Below the pieces are notes generated by a model, which saw only the letters and a program-made list of their open reading frames with translations, was not told the DNA's origin and did not search any database. Shown one piece after another: positions 10,890 through 20,670 of a DNA stretch of 64,000 nt; positions within the stretch are counted from its first letter, which is position 1; every line of letters begins with the position of its first letter. A program made the translations under genes and the position numbers. Source of the DNA: Zopfochytrium polystomum (taxonomy: Eukaryota; Chytridiomycota; Chytridiomycetes; Chytridiales; Chytridiaceae); the NCBI GenBank assembly GCA_025765615.1, contig JAIVFJ010000235.1:1-64000 (forward strand). The letters run 5' to 3'.

Positions 10890-12549
10890 TTACCCCGCCG
10901 CGTACGTGCTTTTTGACCGCAGATACGCACCATACCGGTATAACAACCATGGCGCCGGAATCCCCGCCACTGCCACAAACCCAAGCACCGAGTTACCCCA
11001 CCCATAATCCAGCCTGTCATACATCGCGTTCGCAAACAGCGGGAATGCGAATCCAAACACCGACCGCAGAAACGACGCCGCTGCAAACGCGCTGGCCGAG
11101 TACCGGCGGTACGCGTCAACCAGGTAGATATTTAGCGTCAGGAACGGGACGTTGAAGGCAAACCCAAAGAGCATGATGCCAATGTCCGGGACGAGCCAGT
11201 GGACGCGCTCCTGCGCCGACCAGCCGTACATGAAGATCGAGGCGGGAAGGAGGAAAGCGACGGGAATCGCTGCGAGAAGTCGGTGCTCCGGAATAGAGAC
11301 GCCGCCGTTGCGATCGCGCATGGTGAAGTGGAGACGCTGAACGAGGGGAGAGATCCCGATGCTGCCGAAGACGAGGCCGATCCCGAGGGCGAGGAAGTTG
11401 AGGCCCGAGATGCTGAGGGTCTGGTGGTATCGAAAGATCCAGAGCTCGCTGAAAGTTGCGATTACGAGGTAGAGGAGGCCGTACACGTAGGCGAGGTAGA
11501 GGCTAACGGTGATGACTATCGGTTGGGTGAGGAGGAGAACGAAGGGGCGCTTGACTGATTCGGCGAAGCGGTCAGCGATTGAGATCGAAGGGATGGGCTT
11601 CCCCAGACGCGCCGCCTTCGCCGCGAGCAAGACCGGTGCATAAGTCTCGCGGAGCGTGAAGAGTCCAATTACGATGACCGGTGCGAAGACGAGCGAAAGG
11701 AAATGGAAGATCCAGCGCCACGACGCGTATTCAGCTAAGACAGAACCAATGACTGGGCCGACGGCTGGACCGATGACAGGCCCAAGGCCAAACACGTTGA
11801 TAGCGGGGCCAACCTCAGCTGGACTGAACATATCGGTGATGACTCCTGCTCCAATCTAGCCATTGGAAAGTGGCATGAGTTGAGAGAGAGGAGGCCCAAG
11901 CAGCCTTCTTACCGCCATGACAGCGCTCCCCGCAAATGACGAAGCAAATCGAAATACGAGGAGCTCCGCAAGGTTCTGAGAGAACGCACACGCGATAGTA
12001 AAAGCAAGACTGACAATTGACGGGATGATGATCACCCAGCGACGTCCGTACAGCTCCGACAAGGGTCCGAAAACGAGCGGGCCGAAAGCAAAGGCGAGGA
12101 TGAATAATGATATGATCATTTCCCTTTGAACATCCGTCGTCAATTCGAGATCTGAGTACAGAAGCACGTTTGAGGGTATGAATGATTTGGAAAGTACTCA
12201 AGGTTTGCGCAAGTGTTAGGTTACCTCTGGCAACGGCGGGGATTGCAGGTGCAATGATCGAGGAGGCCAGCGGTCCCGTGAGGGTGAAGAGTGCGGCAAC
12301 AACGGTGATCAACCAGCGTCTCCCTTTTGGCCAGTTCTTGGGGTTCTCTGGGTCATTGGGGCCGTCCCAGTCAACCTTAACAGAATGGCTATTAGCAGCA
12401 GGTTGCAGAAGCTCAGTTGACATTACCTGGACAGAGTCTTTCGACTCCTGACCCTCCTCGATTGTCAGAGAAACGCACTGCGTTGCCATCTCCGCGTCAC
12501 CGAAGTCGACCGCCGAGTGGCTGTCACCTTGGCCAGGTCCAGAATTCAT
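10890..12549 (-). CDS. MFS drug:H+ antiporter (DHA1-type), copy 2, intact
   Basis: Plasma-membrane exporter of the DHA1 family (fungal Flr1/Tpo-like). Exon 1 (12549-12225) has a hydrophilic N-terminus, the VDWDGPNDPENPKNWP signature that precedes the first helix in this family, then TM1. Intron 1 is 12224-12152 (73 nt, GTAACC...CTCAG). Exon 2 (12151-11913) holds the motif-A-like FGPLSELYGRRWV. Intron 2 is 11912-11856 (57 nt, GTAAGA...CTAG). Exon 3 continues IGAGVITDMFSPAEVGPAINVFGLGPVIGP, RETYAPVLLAAKAARLG, and the remaining helices to SKSTYAAG. The protein is about 500 aa, normal for the family. Substrate is unknown. A retrotransposon sits about 190 bp upstream of the start codon, in the opposite orientation, and may alter its promoter. 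Copy 1 at 6181-7879 is a broken paralogue. Confidence 0.88.
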
Positions 12550-12734
12550 GTCAATCCACAGCTGGGTTTCAAATCAATTGGTGGGCAACGTGCTTTTGCT
12601 TCATCGCCAATTTCTACTTCTGCTAATATTATATAAAAGCCTTCTTCTGTCCACCTCGCGACAGACGGATTAAAGTTCGACATTACGAACGGGCGGATTC
12701 GAGTCTTTCATCACGTGCGATTTCCGACCTGGTT

Positions 12735-12739
12735 CAGTG
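12735..12739. repeat. target-site duplication, left (CAGTG)
   Basis: CAGTG directly precedes the 5' LTR and is repeated directly after the 3' LTR at 18304-18308. Five base pairs is the usual length for Ty3/gypsy integrases. Confidence 0.95.
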
Positions 12740-12951
12740 TGTCACGGAATCGTCCCTTCTCCTTCCTTTTTCAACCTGTCTGTCTACAAATCAGTATCTT
12801 CCTCTTTGGGATGCCTCAAATTTGGACTTCCCAATTTAACTTCCAATCAACTGAAACCAATTAAGTGCAAGGTATAAATACCTTGCGCCACACAATAACA
12901 AAGTCAGCTTCCACTATACTTTACCGTTACGTCGGTTCAATTATCCTCACA
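12740..12951 (+). repeat. 5' LTR (212 bp)
   Basis: Begins TGTCACGG and ends CTCACA. It matches 18092-18303 base for base by eye. It contains a TATA box embedded in a near-perfect palindrome at 12867-12886. Confidence 0.95.
12867..12886 (+). promoter_or_regulatory. palindromic TATA box in the LTR
   Basis: GCAAGGTATAAATACCTTGC has 9-nt inverted arms around a central AA, with the TATAAATA core in the middle. It is the likely core promoter of the element and is repeated in the 3' LTR at about 18219-18238. The function of the palindrome is inference. Confidence 0.6.
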
Positions 12952-12953
12952 AT

Positions 12954-12965
12954 TGGTAGCAGCGG
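12954..12965 (+). other. primer-binding site
   Basis: TGGTAGCAGCGG begins 2 nt after the 5' LTR. The TGGTAGC start complements the ...GCUACCA 3' end of fungal initiator methionine tRNA, the usual primer in Ty1/Ty3-like elements. The tRNA assignment is inference from the first seven bases. Confidence 0.7.
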
Positions 12966-13118
12966 TCAACAACCGTTTCTCTTTTCCCCTTCCTACGCCT
13001 AGTACCGACGTCCTCGGTACTCGCCCCAGCAAGACGACCCTTCTCCTCGTCTCCACGACCGCCATAATTACGGTCATCCTCACTGTTTTGATTGGTATCC
13101 CCACTGCCGTATTCTACC

Positions 13119-14492
13119 ATGTCATTCTCTGCTTCCGGGTCACAGCCTATGGAGACGATATCGTCTGTACTCGAAAGTCTGCTGGAACAGCGCCGTGCAA
13201 TAGCACGCTCGACCTCTCCAGTGGTCACTGCTGCAATGGTGCACACTCTCCGCAGCCTTCGAACCGAATTTCGCAGCCACCATCCGGAAGCGGACACGTC
13301 GATGTTGGACAGCCCACTCGACGGCCCGTTTCAGTACGGCACCCCCGAAGCAACAGCTCCGCAAGCAACTTCCTCGGCTCCCGCCTCGAGCAGTTCGGTC
13401 TCAGGAACGCAACAAGACGCCAACCAGGCTCAGCCGGACCTGCTGCAGCGGTTCATGCAGCAAATGGCAACAACCCTCCGAGCTACCGGCGAAGACAGAC
13501 CACTCAAGGACTTCAAGGCGCCGACCTCCTCCCCGCCTACATTTGACGGCAATGTCAAGAACAAGCCGGCGCACACAGTTCGCCGCCTCATTGAAGACTA
13601 CCTAGAATCGGCCCAAGAAAGGTGCGAAATGCTCGGCCTCCTCGCTGACGACCAACCTCCGCGCTATCACAATCACTTGACGTACACTAAGTGGGTCTCC
13701 GGTGGCCTCGAGAAAACGGCTCGCTCCCTATGGCGAAATCTCCCTCTTGCGACTCGCCAATCCATGAAATGGAGTGTATACTGCACTTGGATACGAACAC
13801 AATTCAGTTCGCAGCTTTCGTATGGCGACGCCGTCAACCTCCTTTGCCACTCCAAACAGACCAAATCTGCAGTCATGTACTCGCAAGAATTCAACGAACT
13901 CATTGTCTCCATCCACGCCGAAGGCCCGATCCTTCCTGACATCTTCTTGGCAACAGTCTACCGCAACGGCCTCAAGCCTCAACTCCAGTCGGACCATAAT
14001 CTCGCATCCCTTCGCTCCCTTCTTGCGGTGCAACAAGAAGCTGAACGTATAGACGACATTCAACATCGCGTGCAACGCCAGCTCAACGCAACTCAGCAGT
14101 CCACTCAGAGTCGCTCTCGCCAGTCCAACCTTGTCCCACGTCAGTCCAACTCCGCCTCAACTGGTTCACCAAACAATCAGACTCAGCGTTCTCGTACCTC
14201 GCAGGCCTCGTCCTCCTTGTCGACAACATCCAATTTTCGGCCTTTTCGGTCCACCACTCAACACGATCAACACACAGACGACGCCATGCAAATCGATAAC
14301 CTCCACGCTCGCAAGCGCCTCACCGATGCGGAACGTGCTGAATATGTCAAAAATAATTGGTGCGTCTACTGCCGTGGAAAAGACCACACCGTCACGGATT
14401 GCAAGGCCCCTGGACTCCGACAGCGCAAGAATCCCCCTTGCGCCACCATCTCGGTCGTCTCCAGCCCGGCTACCACTGCCGATCGTAACTGA
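13119..14492 (+). CDS. gag: retrotransposon Gag
   Basis: Structural protein that forms the virus-like particle. Starting at the ATG MSFSAS it is about 457 aa. A Ser/Gln-rich N-terminus is followed by a retrotransposon-gag core (about 13560-14050: PPTFDGN, KWVSGGLEKTARSLWRNL, WIRTQFSSQL, YSQEFNELI, YRNGLKPQLQ), a Gln/Ser-rich linker and one CCHC zinc knuckle CVYCRGKDHTVTDC (C-x2-C-x4-H-x4-C) near 14363-14404. The frame overlaps pol, which lies in the +1 frame. Confidence 0.93.
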   Translation: MSFSASGSQPMETISSVLESLLEQRRAIARSTSPVVTAAMVHTLRSLRTEFRSHHPEADTSMLDSPLDGPFQYGTPEATAPQATSSAPASSSSVSGTQQDANQAQPDLLQRFMQQMATTLRATGEDRPLKDFKAPTSSPPTFDGNVKNKPAHTVRRLIEDYLESAQERCEMLGLLADDQPPRYHNHLTYTKWVSGGLEKTARSLWRNLPLATRQSMKWSVYCTWIRTQFSSQLSYGDAVNLLCHSKQTKSAVMYSQEFNELIVSIHAEGPILPDIFLATVYRNGLKPQLQSDHNLASLRSLLAVQQEAERIDDIQHRVQRQLNATQQSTQSRSRQSNLVPRQSNSASTGSPNNQTQRSRTSQASSSLSTTSNFRPFRSTTQHDQHTDDAMQIDNLHARKRLTDAERAEYVKNNWCVYCRGKDHTVTDCKAPGLRQRKNPPCATISVVSSPATTADRN

Positions 14493-17400
14493 CGACCTCG
14501 CTCTCCGCACTGTTCCCCATCGTAGACATAGACGTAAAGCGCACAATCTCGTTTCTTACGATCCTTTCAACTCTGGCTCTCCTCTTCTTGTTGTCAATGC
14601 CTCTGTATCTTCTTCTTCCACTCCTGTCACAGCTCTTGTTGACAGCGGTGCCATTCCTAGTTACGTTCATCCATCAATCGTCCATGACCTTACTCCTATC
14701 GCTCGCCATGGCTCCGTAACGCTCCAGCTTGCTGCCGCTGGCTCCTCCTCCTCTGCTCCAGGCGACGTCTACCTCGTTGAATTCACCGTCAATGGTCTTA
14801 CATATTCCCATCGCTTCCTCGTCGCTGATATTGCTTACGACATTATCCTTGGCAAGGATTGGCTCAACATCTACAACCCCGCCATCGACTGGCCTTCTAA
14901 CACCCTTACGCTCAGCGACGGCACTCGTTGGTTCGGCCGCGGAGTTTCGCTCTTCGACCCGGGGGTTATCATGTCCGCCACGGCCTTGAAACGTGCTATT
15001 CGACAGCCAAACACCTCGTGGGGAATCATAATGGCCATGGATCCAACGCTTAAACGTACAACTGCCGAGTCCAACGATGCCGATAAGGAAGCTCTCGAGA
15101 AACTTGACCCAAATTTACGCACAATAGTCGACCGATTTCCCACAGTCTTCCAACAGTTTGACGGACTTCCAGTGGAACGAGATACCGACCACCGAATTGA
15201 TCTAGTTGACGAAAAGGCGACCCCTCCTTTTCGACCGCTCTATCCAATGGCCGACGACGAACTAGAACAACTTCGCAAGGAACTCGACTTCCTCTTACTT
15301 CACGGTCGAATCCGCCCTTCAGTGTCCCCGTACGGCGCACCAATATTCTATGTGAAACAGAAGAATAAGTATCGTCTCGTGTTTGACTACCGCGCTCTCA
15401 ACAAAAATACCATCAAAAATCGAACTGGTCTACCAAATATCACTGAAATACTCGACCGCCTGCAACGCGCCCAGTACTTCACAATGCTTGATCTCGCTTC
15501 TGGCTACCACCAAATTCGTATTAAGGACACCGACGTCCACAAAACCGCCTTCCGAACGAAGTACGGCTCATTCGAATGGGTAGTTATGCCTTTCGGACTC
15601 ACAAACGCCCCGGCTACATTCCAATCTACGATGAATCACATCTTCCGTGACTGCATTGACGAATATCTCACAGTCTACTTGGACGACATCCTTGTGTTCT
15701 CTACAACCCTTGAACAACACCTGGAACACATCAAATCCGTCCTGACTCGATTACGCGACAACAACCTCCACTGTCGATTATCCAAATGCTCCTTCATCCA
15801 GACTGATATCGAATACCTTGGGTACTCAGTATCAAAGGGGGAAGTAAAAGTGCTTCCTTCGCGACTATCCGCAATCCTCGACTTTGAACCACCAAGATCC
15901 TGGCACGACCTGCGAAGTTTCCTTGGTTTAGCAAACACCATCCATCGCTTTGTCCCTCACCAAGCGAAACTGCTAGCCCCGTTGTCGGATCTTCTCCGTC
16001 GTTCAGAGAAAATCACTCGTAATACTCCGTTCAAATGGACCGACGATATGCAACAAGTCTTCAATTCGGTCAAACACAAGCTCAGCAATCCGTCTACTCT
16101 CTCCATGTTTGACCCGACACGACCTGTTCATCTCTACTCCGACTGGTCAAAGTCCGCTGTTGGCTCATATGTCTCCCAACCCGACGATGACGGCGTCGAA
16201 CACCCCATAGTCTTCGCCTCTCGAAAATGCAATCCAGCAGAATCGCTCTATCATCCCTACCAAGGAGAAATTCTCGCGTTAGTTGAAGCCCTTCGAGTTC
16301 ACCAACAATACCTTTTGGGTCGTGATGTCAAGGTCTTCACAGATCACAGCTCCCTCCGGCACATACTTGACCAGCCAAAGCTACGCCCAGTCCATCACCG
16401 CTGGATAGCTGACATATTGTCCATCGACTTTCAAATCAAATGGATCGATGGAAAATGGAATAATATCGCTGATGTCCTCTCGCGCCGCTCTCACGTTAAG
16501 GACACCTCCACACAAACGCCTCTTGATCCTGTCGCCGAGTTGAACTCTACACTCGCAGTCACACCCACCTTGCTCAATGAAGTGCGCGAAGCATTAGACA
16601 CCGACGCTGAAGGCCAAGAAATACTCACCAACCTCCTCCAAGGTGATGTCCCTAAAGGACTCCGTACAACCATCCGACGCTACTTTGAACGCGACGGACT
16701 CCTCTATTACTCTGCTGCCGAGAATGTTCGCCTTTACGTCCCCCACGTTGTACGCCCTCAACTTGTTGCCCTGGCTCACTCCTCTCGCCCAGCGCTACAC
16801 ACTGGTTGGGAAAAAACCGCTGAACGCTTATATCGAACATTCCATTGGCCCAACTTGCACGCGGACGTAAAAGCTTTCGTTCGTACCTGCGATTCCTGTC
16901 AACGCAATAAGTTTTCACGCCAGCCTCCGTATGGTCTGCTCGAACCTCACACCGTCCCGCCTTCTCCTTGGCACACTATCTCTGTGGATTTCATCGGACC
17001 ACTCCCACTCACCACTTCTGGTTACGATTCCATCACAGTTTTCGTTGATTATCTCACCAAACGAGTCCGCATTGCAGCATCCAAGACTACCGATGACGCC
17101 GCTGACTTCGCTCGTTGCTTTGAAACTGTCGTATGGCGCAACCACGGTCTTCCTCGCCGTCTTGTTTCGGACCGCGACAGACTTTTCGTCTCTGCCTTCT
17201 GGCAACACCTCACCTGTAGTCTTGGTATCGACCTGAACATATCGACCTCCTTCCACCCCCAGACAGATGGCCACACAGAGATACGCAACGCTTGGATCAC
17301 AGCTGCCCTCCGTCACTTCGTCAACTGGGAACACAACGATTGGGATCAGTACCTTCACATCATCGAGTATGGCATCAACGATAGCGTAAACACGTCCACT

Positions 17401-17985
17401 GGCTACACTCCTTTCCTCCTCGACACTGGTCGTCACCCCCTCTCTGTCCTCGATATCACTCTCCCTGACGTACCTGCTCCATCGCACGACGCTCTCTACG
17501 CCCGCCTCGCTGTCGCCAAAGATTTCATCCGCCGCGCTCAGGATACGCAAGCTCGCCATGCTAACAACCATCGGCGCCCTTCTCCATTTTCTGTCGGCGA
17601 CCTCGTCTTGGTCTCCGCCCGCGACTTCCACCCCGGCAACGTCCCTGTCGCCGACGACAAGCTTGGACCCATCTACCACGGCCCTTTTCGCATCACAGAT
17701 ACCCGTGGCCCTTCGTTCCTCCTCAATCTGCCCGCCTCAACGGGCGCACACCCAGTCTTTCACCCCTCCAAGCTCCGCCCGTACTTCTGGGACCGCACCG
17801 GCCCTGACCCGCTCGCCCAGCAACCTCCCATGGCCCGCCGTGTGGCCCAAGTTCTCTCTCGTCGAATCTTTCGCAATCGCGAACAGGTCCTTGTCTCGTG
17901 GTCTCACCACTCACCTCTCTTCAATACTTGGCTTGACCTTACCCCTGACTTGCACTACCGCCTTCGCCTCGCCGACCTTCTGTGA
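14131..17985 (+). CDS. pol: retrotransposon Pol polyprotein (PR-RT-RH-INT)
   Basis: The open frame runs 14131-17985 (up to 1284 aa) in the +1 frame relative to gag. The first part up to 14492 overlaps gag, so synthesis by +1 frameshifting is likely. Domains in order: aspartic protease (ALVDSGA, about 14630); reverse transcriptase (YRLVFDYRALN, DLASGYHQI, FGLTNAPATFQ, YLDD near 15670); RNase H (LYSDWSKSAVGSYVS, TDHSSLRHIL); HHCC zinc finger (HTGWEKTAERLYRTFHWP...CDSC); integrase core with the D, D, E residues in SVDFIGPL, LVSDRDRLF and DGHTEIRNAW; GPY/F-like module (LGPIYHGPF, HPSKLRPY). The C-terminus VLSRRIFRNREQVLVSW...NTWLDL resembles a chromodomain. All catalytic residues are visible, so the element may be active. 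Confidence 0.95.
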   Translation: MSHVSPTPPQLVHQTIRLSVLVPRRPRPPCRQHPIFGLFGPPLNTINTQTTPCKSITSTLASASPMRNVLNMSKIIGASTAVEKTTPSRIARPLDSDSARIPLAPPSRSSPARLPLPIVTDDLALRTVPHRRHRRKAHNLVSYDPFNSGSPLLVVNASVSSSSTPVTALVDSGAIPSYVHPSIVHDLTPIARHGSVTLQLAAAGSSSSAPGDVYLVEFTVNGLTYSHRFLVADIAYDIILGKDWLNIYNPAIDWPSNTLTLSDGTRWFGRGVSLFDPGVIMSATALKRAIRQPNTSWGIIMAMDPTLKRTTAESNDADKEALEKLDPNLRTIVDRFPTVFQQFDGLPVERDTDHRIDLVDEKATPPFRPLYPMADDELEQLRKELDFLLLHGRIRPSVSPYGAPIFYVKQKNKYRLVFDYRALNKNTIKNRTGLPNITEILDRLQRAQYFTMLDLASGYHQIRIKDTDVHKTAFRTKYGSFEWVVMPFGLTNAPATFQSTMNHIFRDCIDEYLTVYLDDILVFSTTLEQHLEHIKSVLTRLRDNNLHCRLSKCSFIQTDIEYLGYSVSKGEVKVLPSRLSAILDFEPPRSWHDLRSFLGLANTIHRFVPHQAKLLAPLSDLLRRSEKITRNTPFKWTDDMQQVFNSVKHKLSNPSTLSMFDPTRPVHLYSDWSKSAVGSYVSQPDDDGVEHPIVFASRKCNPAESLYHPYQGEILALVEALRVHQQYLLGRDVKVFTDHSSLRHILDQPKLRPVHHRWIADILSIDFQIKWIDGKWNNIADVLSRRSHVKDTSTQTPLDPVAELNSTLAVTPTLLNEVREALDTDAEGQEILTNLLQGDVPKGLRTTIRRYFERDGLLYYSAAENVRLYVPHVVRPQLVALAHSSRPALHTGWEKTAERLYRTFHWPNLHADVKAFVRTCDSCQRNKFSRQPPYGLLEPHTVPPSPWHTISVDFIGPLPLTTSGYDSITVFVDYLTKRVRIAASKTTDDAADFARCFETVVWRNHGLPRRLVSDRDRLFVSAFWQHLTCSLGIDLNISTSFHPQTDGHTEIRNAWITAALRHFVNWEHNDWDQYLHIIEYGINDSVNTSTGYTPFLLDTGRHPLSVLDITLPDVPAPSHDALYARLAVAKDFIRRAQDTQARHANNHRRPSPFSVGDLVLVSARDFHPGNVPVADDKLGPIYHGPFRITDTRGPSFLLNLPASTGAHPVFHPSKLRPYFWDRTGPDPLAQQPPMARRVAQVLSRRIFRNREQVLVSWSHHSPLFNTWLDLTPDLHYRLRLADLL

Positions 17986-18078
17986 ACCCCCGCCTTTCCC
18001 GGTTCTCTTTCATTCTCTTTCAATTTTCCTCTCAAATCGCTCCTCCGATTCCATGCCCTCAAAATTCGAGCTTCGCTC

Positions 18079-18091
18079 TTGCCAGGGGGTA
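18079..18091 (+). other. polypurine tract region
   Basis: TTGCCAGGGGGTA lies directly upstream of the 3' LTR; the AGGGGG core is the likely plus-strand primer. It is short compared with typical tracts. Confidence 0.6.
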
Positions 18092-18303
18092 TGTCACGGA
18101 ATCGTCCCTTCTCCTTCCTTTTTCAACCTGTCTGTCTACAAATCAGTATCTTCCTCTTTGGGATGCCTCAAATTTGGACTTCCCAATTTAACTTCCAATC
18201 AACTGAAACCAATTAAGTGCAAGGTATAAATACCTTGCGCCACACAATAACAAAGTCAGCTTCCACTATACTTTACCGTTACGTCGGTTCAATTATCCTC
18301 ACA
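18092..18303 (+). repeat. 3' LTR (212 bp)
   Basis: Identical by eye to the 5' LTR at 12740-12951, including the palindromic TATA box and the CTCACA end. Confidence 0.95.
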
Positions 18304-18308
18304 CAGTG
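18304..18308. repeat. target-site duplication, right (CAGTG)
   Basis: Matches 12735-12739 exactly. Confidence 0.95.
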
Positions 18309-18764
18309 CTTCTTGACAAAAAATCGCGGGGAAGAAGTTTAACCTCGTCCGCTTCCGCCCGAGCACAAGCGGAGTGCGGGTATTCAAAACCCCCGCCAGA
18401 CCGCAACCCATGTCACACAAGATATTTTCGGCAAAAATCTGTCCGTTAGACAATTTCTTAAAGAACAGCTCACCACGTTTCCCGAGGTCCGTTGCATTGG
18501 AGAACTTTTATCTTTCTTGCTTGCGGAGGGGGTTTAAGGTAGCGCCCGATTAAGCGACTTCGCAGCCGTGAGTGTAAAATAATATCGAAGTCGTTCAGTG
18601 ACTCCAGCGTTCTGTGTAATTATATTGAACATTTTGGAGATCGTTGAGAGGGTGTTGCCTGAAGAAATCAACGCTACCCGAATGACATTCATTCCAAACA
18701 ACTCAATATGAAAGAATATCAATAATGTACTCTTCCTCGCAACAGTTAATTGAAGTGCATACAT
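18309..18764. other. intergenic, no recognised feature
   Basis: DNA downstream of the retrotransposon, formerly contiguous with the sequence before 12735. It precedes the 3' end of a minus-strand gene. No gene or repeat is seen. Confidence 0.5.
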
Positions 18765-20624
18765 TTAGGTAAGCTCAGACAATCGTACAACAAGGAACTT
18801 GTGAGTTTTGCCGGTCACAGCCACAAAGCCCTGCCCGGCTGTCACCCTCAGCACTGGCATGGACCGCGCGCCGTTCCATTTCCCGCTAATGTTGGCAAGC
18901 GCCTTGATAGCGTCTCCCGGCAGTTGACAAGCCCGAGCTCGCACGGCGTTCTCGTCGCCATTTTGTGTGGGCAGCACCGCGGCAATAGCGTCGGCGTACC
19001 CAACTTCGGCGACGCGCCGAGCAGGCGTGACCGTCAGGTGCCAAGAGTCTCGTTCGGCGCCCTCCTCGACCGCGTCGACGGGCCGCCGCAGCCTCAGGAT
19101 GCTGACAAGATCCGACGTCCCCGAGTCCAGCCCGCTTGCGACCCACTCGATGGCCGGCTCGTCGCCGCCGTCGCCGTCGCCGTCGCCACCGACGTTGACG
19201 TCGACGTCGCCGCAGCTGCTGTCGTCTGCGGCGGCGTTGGAAGGCTTGGACTTCTTCCTCTCCTTTCTTGGCGCACTGGGTGCTGCCCACGCGCGCGGAA
19301 CTGTTCGCCAGTGAAGCTTCCTGACAGAATAGATGTCTCGCAGATTCGGGATCTGGACGTCCGCTTGCTCAAACGTTAGCGTTTCTCCGGCGGAAGGGCT
19401 GGGATCTGGGGTCGACCTGTTGTCCAAATAACGTTTTTTGGTTGTTGGCAAACAATGAAAGAATCTACAACACATGACACTTGCCGGTCCTTCCCCGTCC
19501 TCGCATCCACTACGGCCACCTCTCCCGTCAACTCCGACAGCATCACCAACAATTCGCCACCCATGTCAGTCCCCGACTTGCTCGCGTAAAAGTCGATCAG
19601 GGTGCTCCACGCCGTCTCCAGCACACTTCCGCCGTCCCACCTTATGCGCCACACTGCACAAAGGAAGAATCCACGTTCGTACTCGTAAATGCCTTGGGAC
19701 ACAAACAAGACGAAGTCGCCGTCCGGCAGCTGGAGGTGCGGAGGCTCGATAAAGTCGAAGTCGTCACACCACCCCTTTAACGAAGAAGGGACCACCGGTA
19801 GCTGAAGCAGCACATCATTACGCAGGTTCTCCGATGCAGCCAATGCTGATCCAGCGCCGGGGGCTTCCGCAGTTTTCGGTTCTACCTTGGCCGAAGCGGT
19901 CCCAAGAGCCACCCAGCGGAGCCTGGCCGTTTCGCTGACCACGCCACCCTCAAACAACAGCACACCGCCGTCAAGCCCTGTTTTGACGGCAACGACATCC
20001 ATCGCAAAGCCGTCCTTAGCGTGCGGGATCGTCGCGACAATATCCAACTGTCTGCCGTCGTGCGTAGCCTGGCACACAGCCACCCCGTCTATTTCGACTC
20101 GGTACCCGCTGAACGCGACACGCCCGCCGCCGCCGTATGCAGCCCACCACGGGATCAGCGCGCCCCCCGCCGGCTAGCTTTGCGATGCGCAATTTGTCGA
20201 GCCCGGCTGTTTCGCACTTCAGAACCGCGGCTGTCGCGGGGCAGGTAGCGGTTACCGCCGTCTTCGCGGCGCCGACTTCGACAGACTCTGCCCACCACGG
20301 TGAATCAGGCATGAAGCGCGCGCCATGGAAGATCCCAGAGCACAGCGACGGCACGCGAACCATGGCGCCGTCAGCGGCGTCGTGGCCGTCGCGGTCGCTG
20401 TTATCGGGGTCGTCGGACGGCTGAACGGGGAGGTGAAGCTCTGCGACGTTGCCGTGCACGTTGTCCCAGACGAGCAGGCGGGTGACAGTGCTAGATGCGG
20501 GACGGCGGTGCGACGCAGAGGATAACGGAGGGATGTAAGCTGAGAGCGGATCCGTGTCGGGCGATCTGGATGCCTTTGTCCACGCACACCGATCACCAGC
20601 GATACCCATCGCATACAGCTGCAT
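18765..20624 (-). CDS. unrecognised protein, possibly beta-propeller-like (one frame break)
   Basis: A long minus-strand coding region with convincing protein sequence, for example TRLLVWDNVHGNVAELHLP, CSGIFHGARFMPDSPWWAESVEV, LRWVALGTAS, GELLVMLSELTGEVAVVDARTGKD and ending KTHKFLVVRLSELT. The recurring short strand-like segments with V-W-D or V-x-V-D-x-R-T-G endings suggest a WD-like propeller; this is a weak guess. The likely start is MQLYAMGIAG at 20624 or MGIAGD at 20609, because the upstream frame only reads the (CAGA)n repeat. An intron lies near 19485-19420. The frame breaks at a C6 run (20163-20168): removing one base joins KLAGG to ALIPWWAAYGGG. That is either an assembly error or a real null mutation. 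I do not recognise the family. Confidence 0.6.
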
Positions 20625-20627
20625 AGC

Positions 20628-20670
20628 AGACAGACAGACGGACAGGCAGACAGACACACAGACAGACAGA
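20628..20670. repeat. (CAGA)n microsatellite
   Basis: Imperfect cagacaga tetranucleotide repeat directly upstream of the 18765-20624 gene. Confidence 0.85.

Larger units (their letters stand above)
12740..18303 (+). mobile_element. complete Ty3/gypsy LTR retrotransposon
   Basis: A 5564-bp element with 212-bp LTRs that read as identical, TG...CA termini, a CAGTG target duplication, a primer-binding site, a purine tract and uninterrupted gag and pol frames. Domain order is gag, protease, reverse transcriptase, RNase H, integrase, typical of Ty3/gypsy (Metaviridae). A chromodomain-like C-terminus suggests the chromovirus branch. Identical LTRs imply very recent insertion. It lies in the promoter-proximal DNA of MFS copy 2. 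No frameshift or stop is seen except the expected gag/pol frame change. Confidence 0.95.

Noticed and set aside
12953..13546. Separate gene in the retrotransposon leader with a hydrophobic segment
   Set aside because: It starts at a non-ATG codon in the primer-binding site and overlaps gag out of frame; most likely a chance frame.
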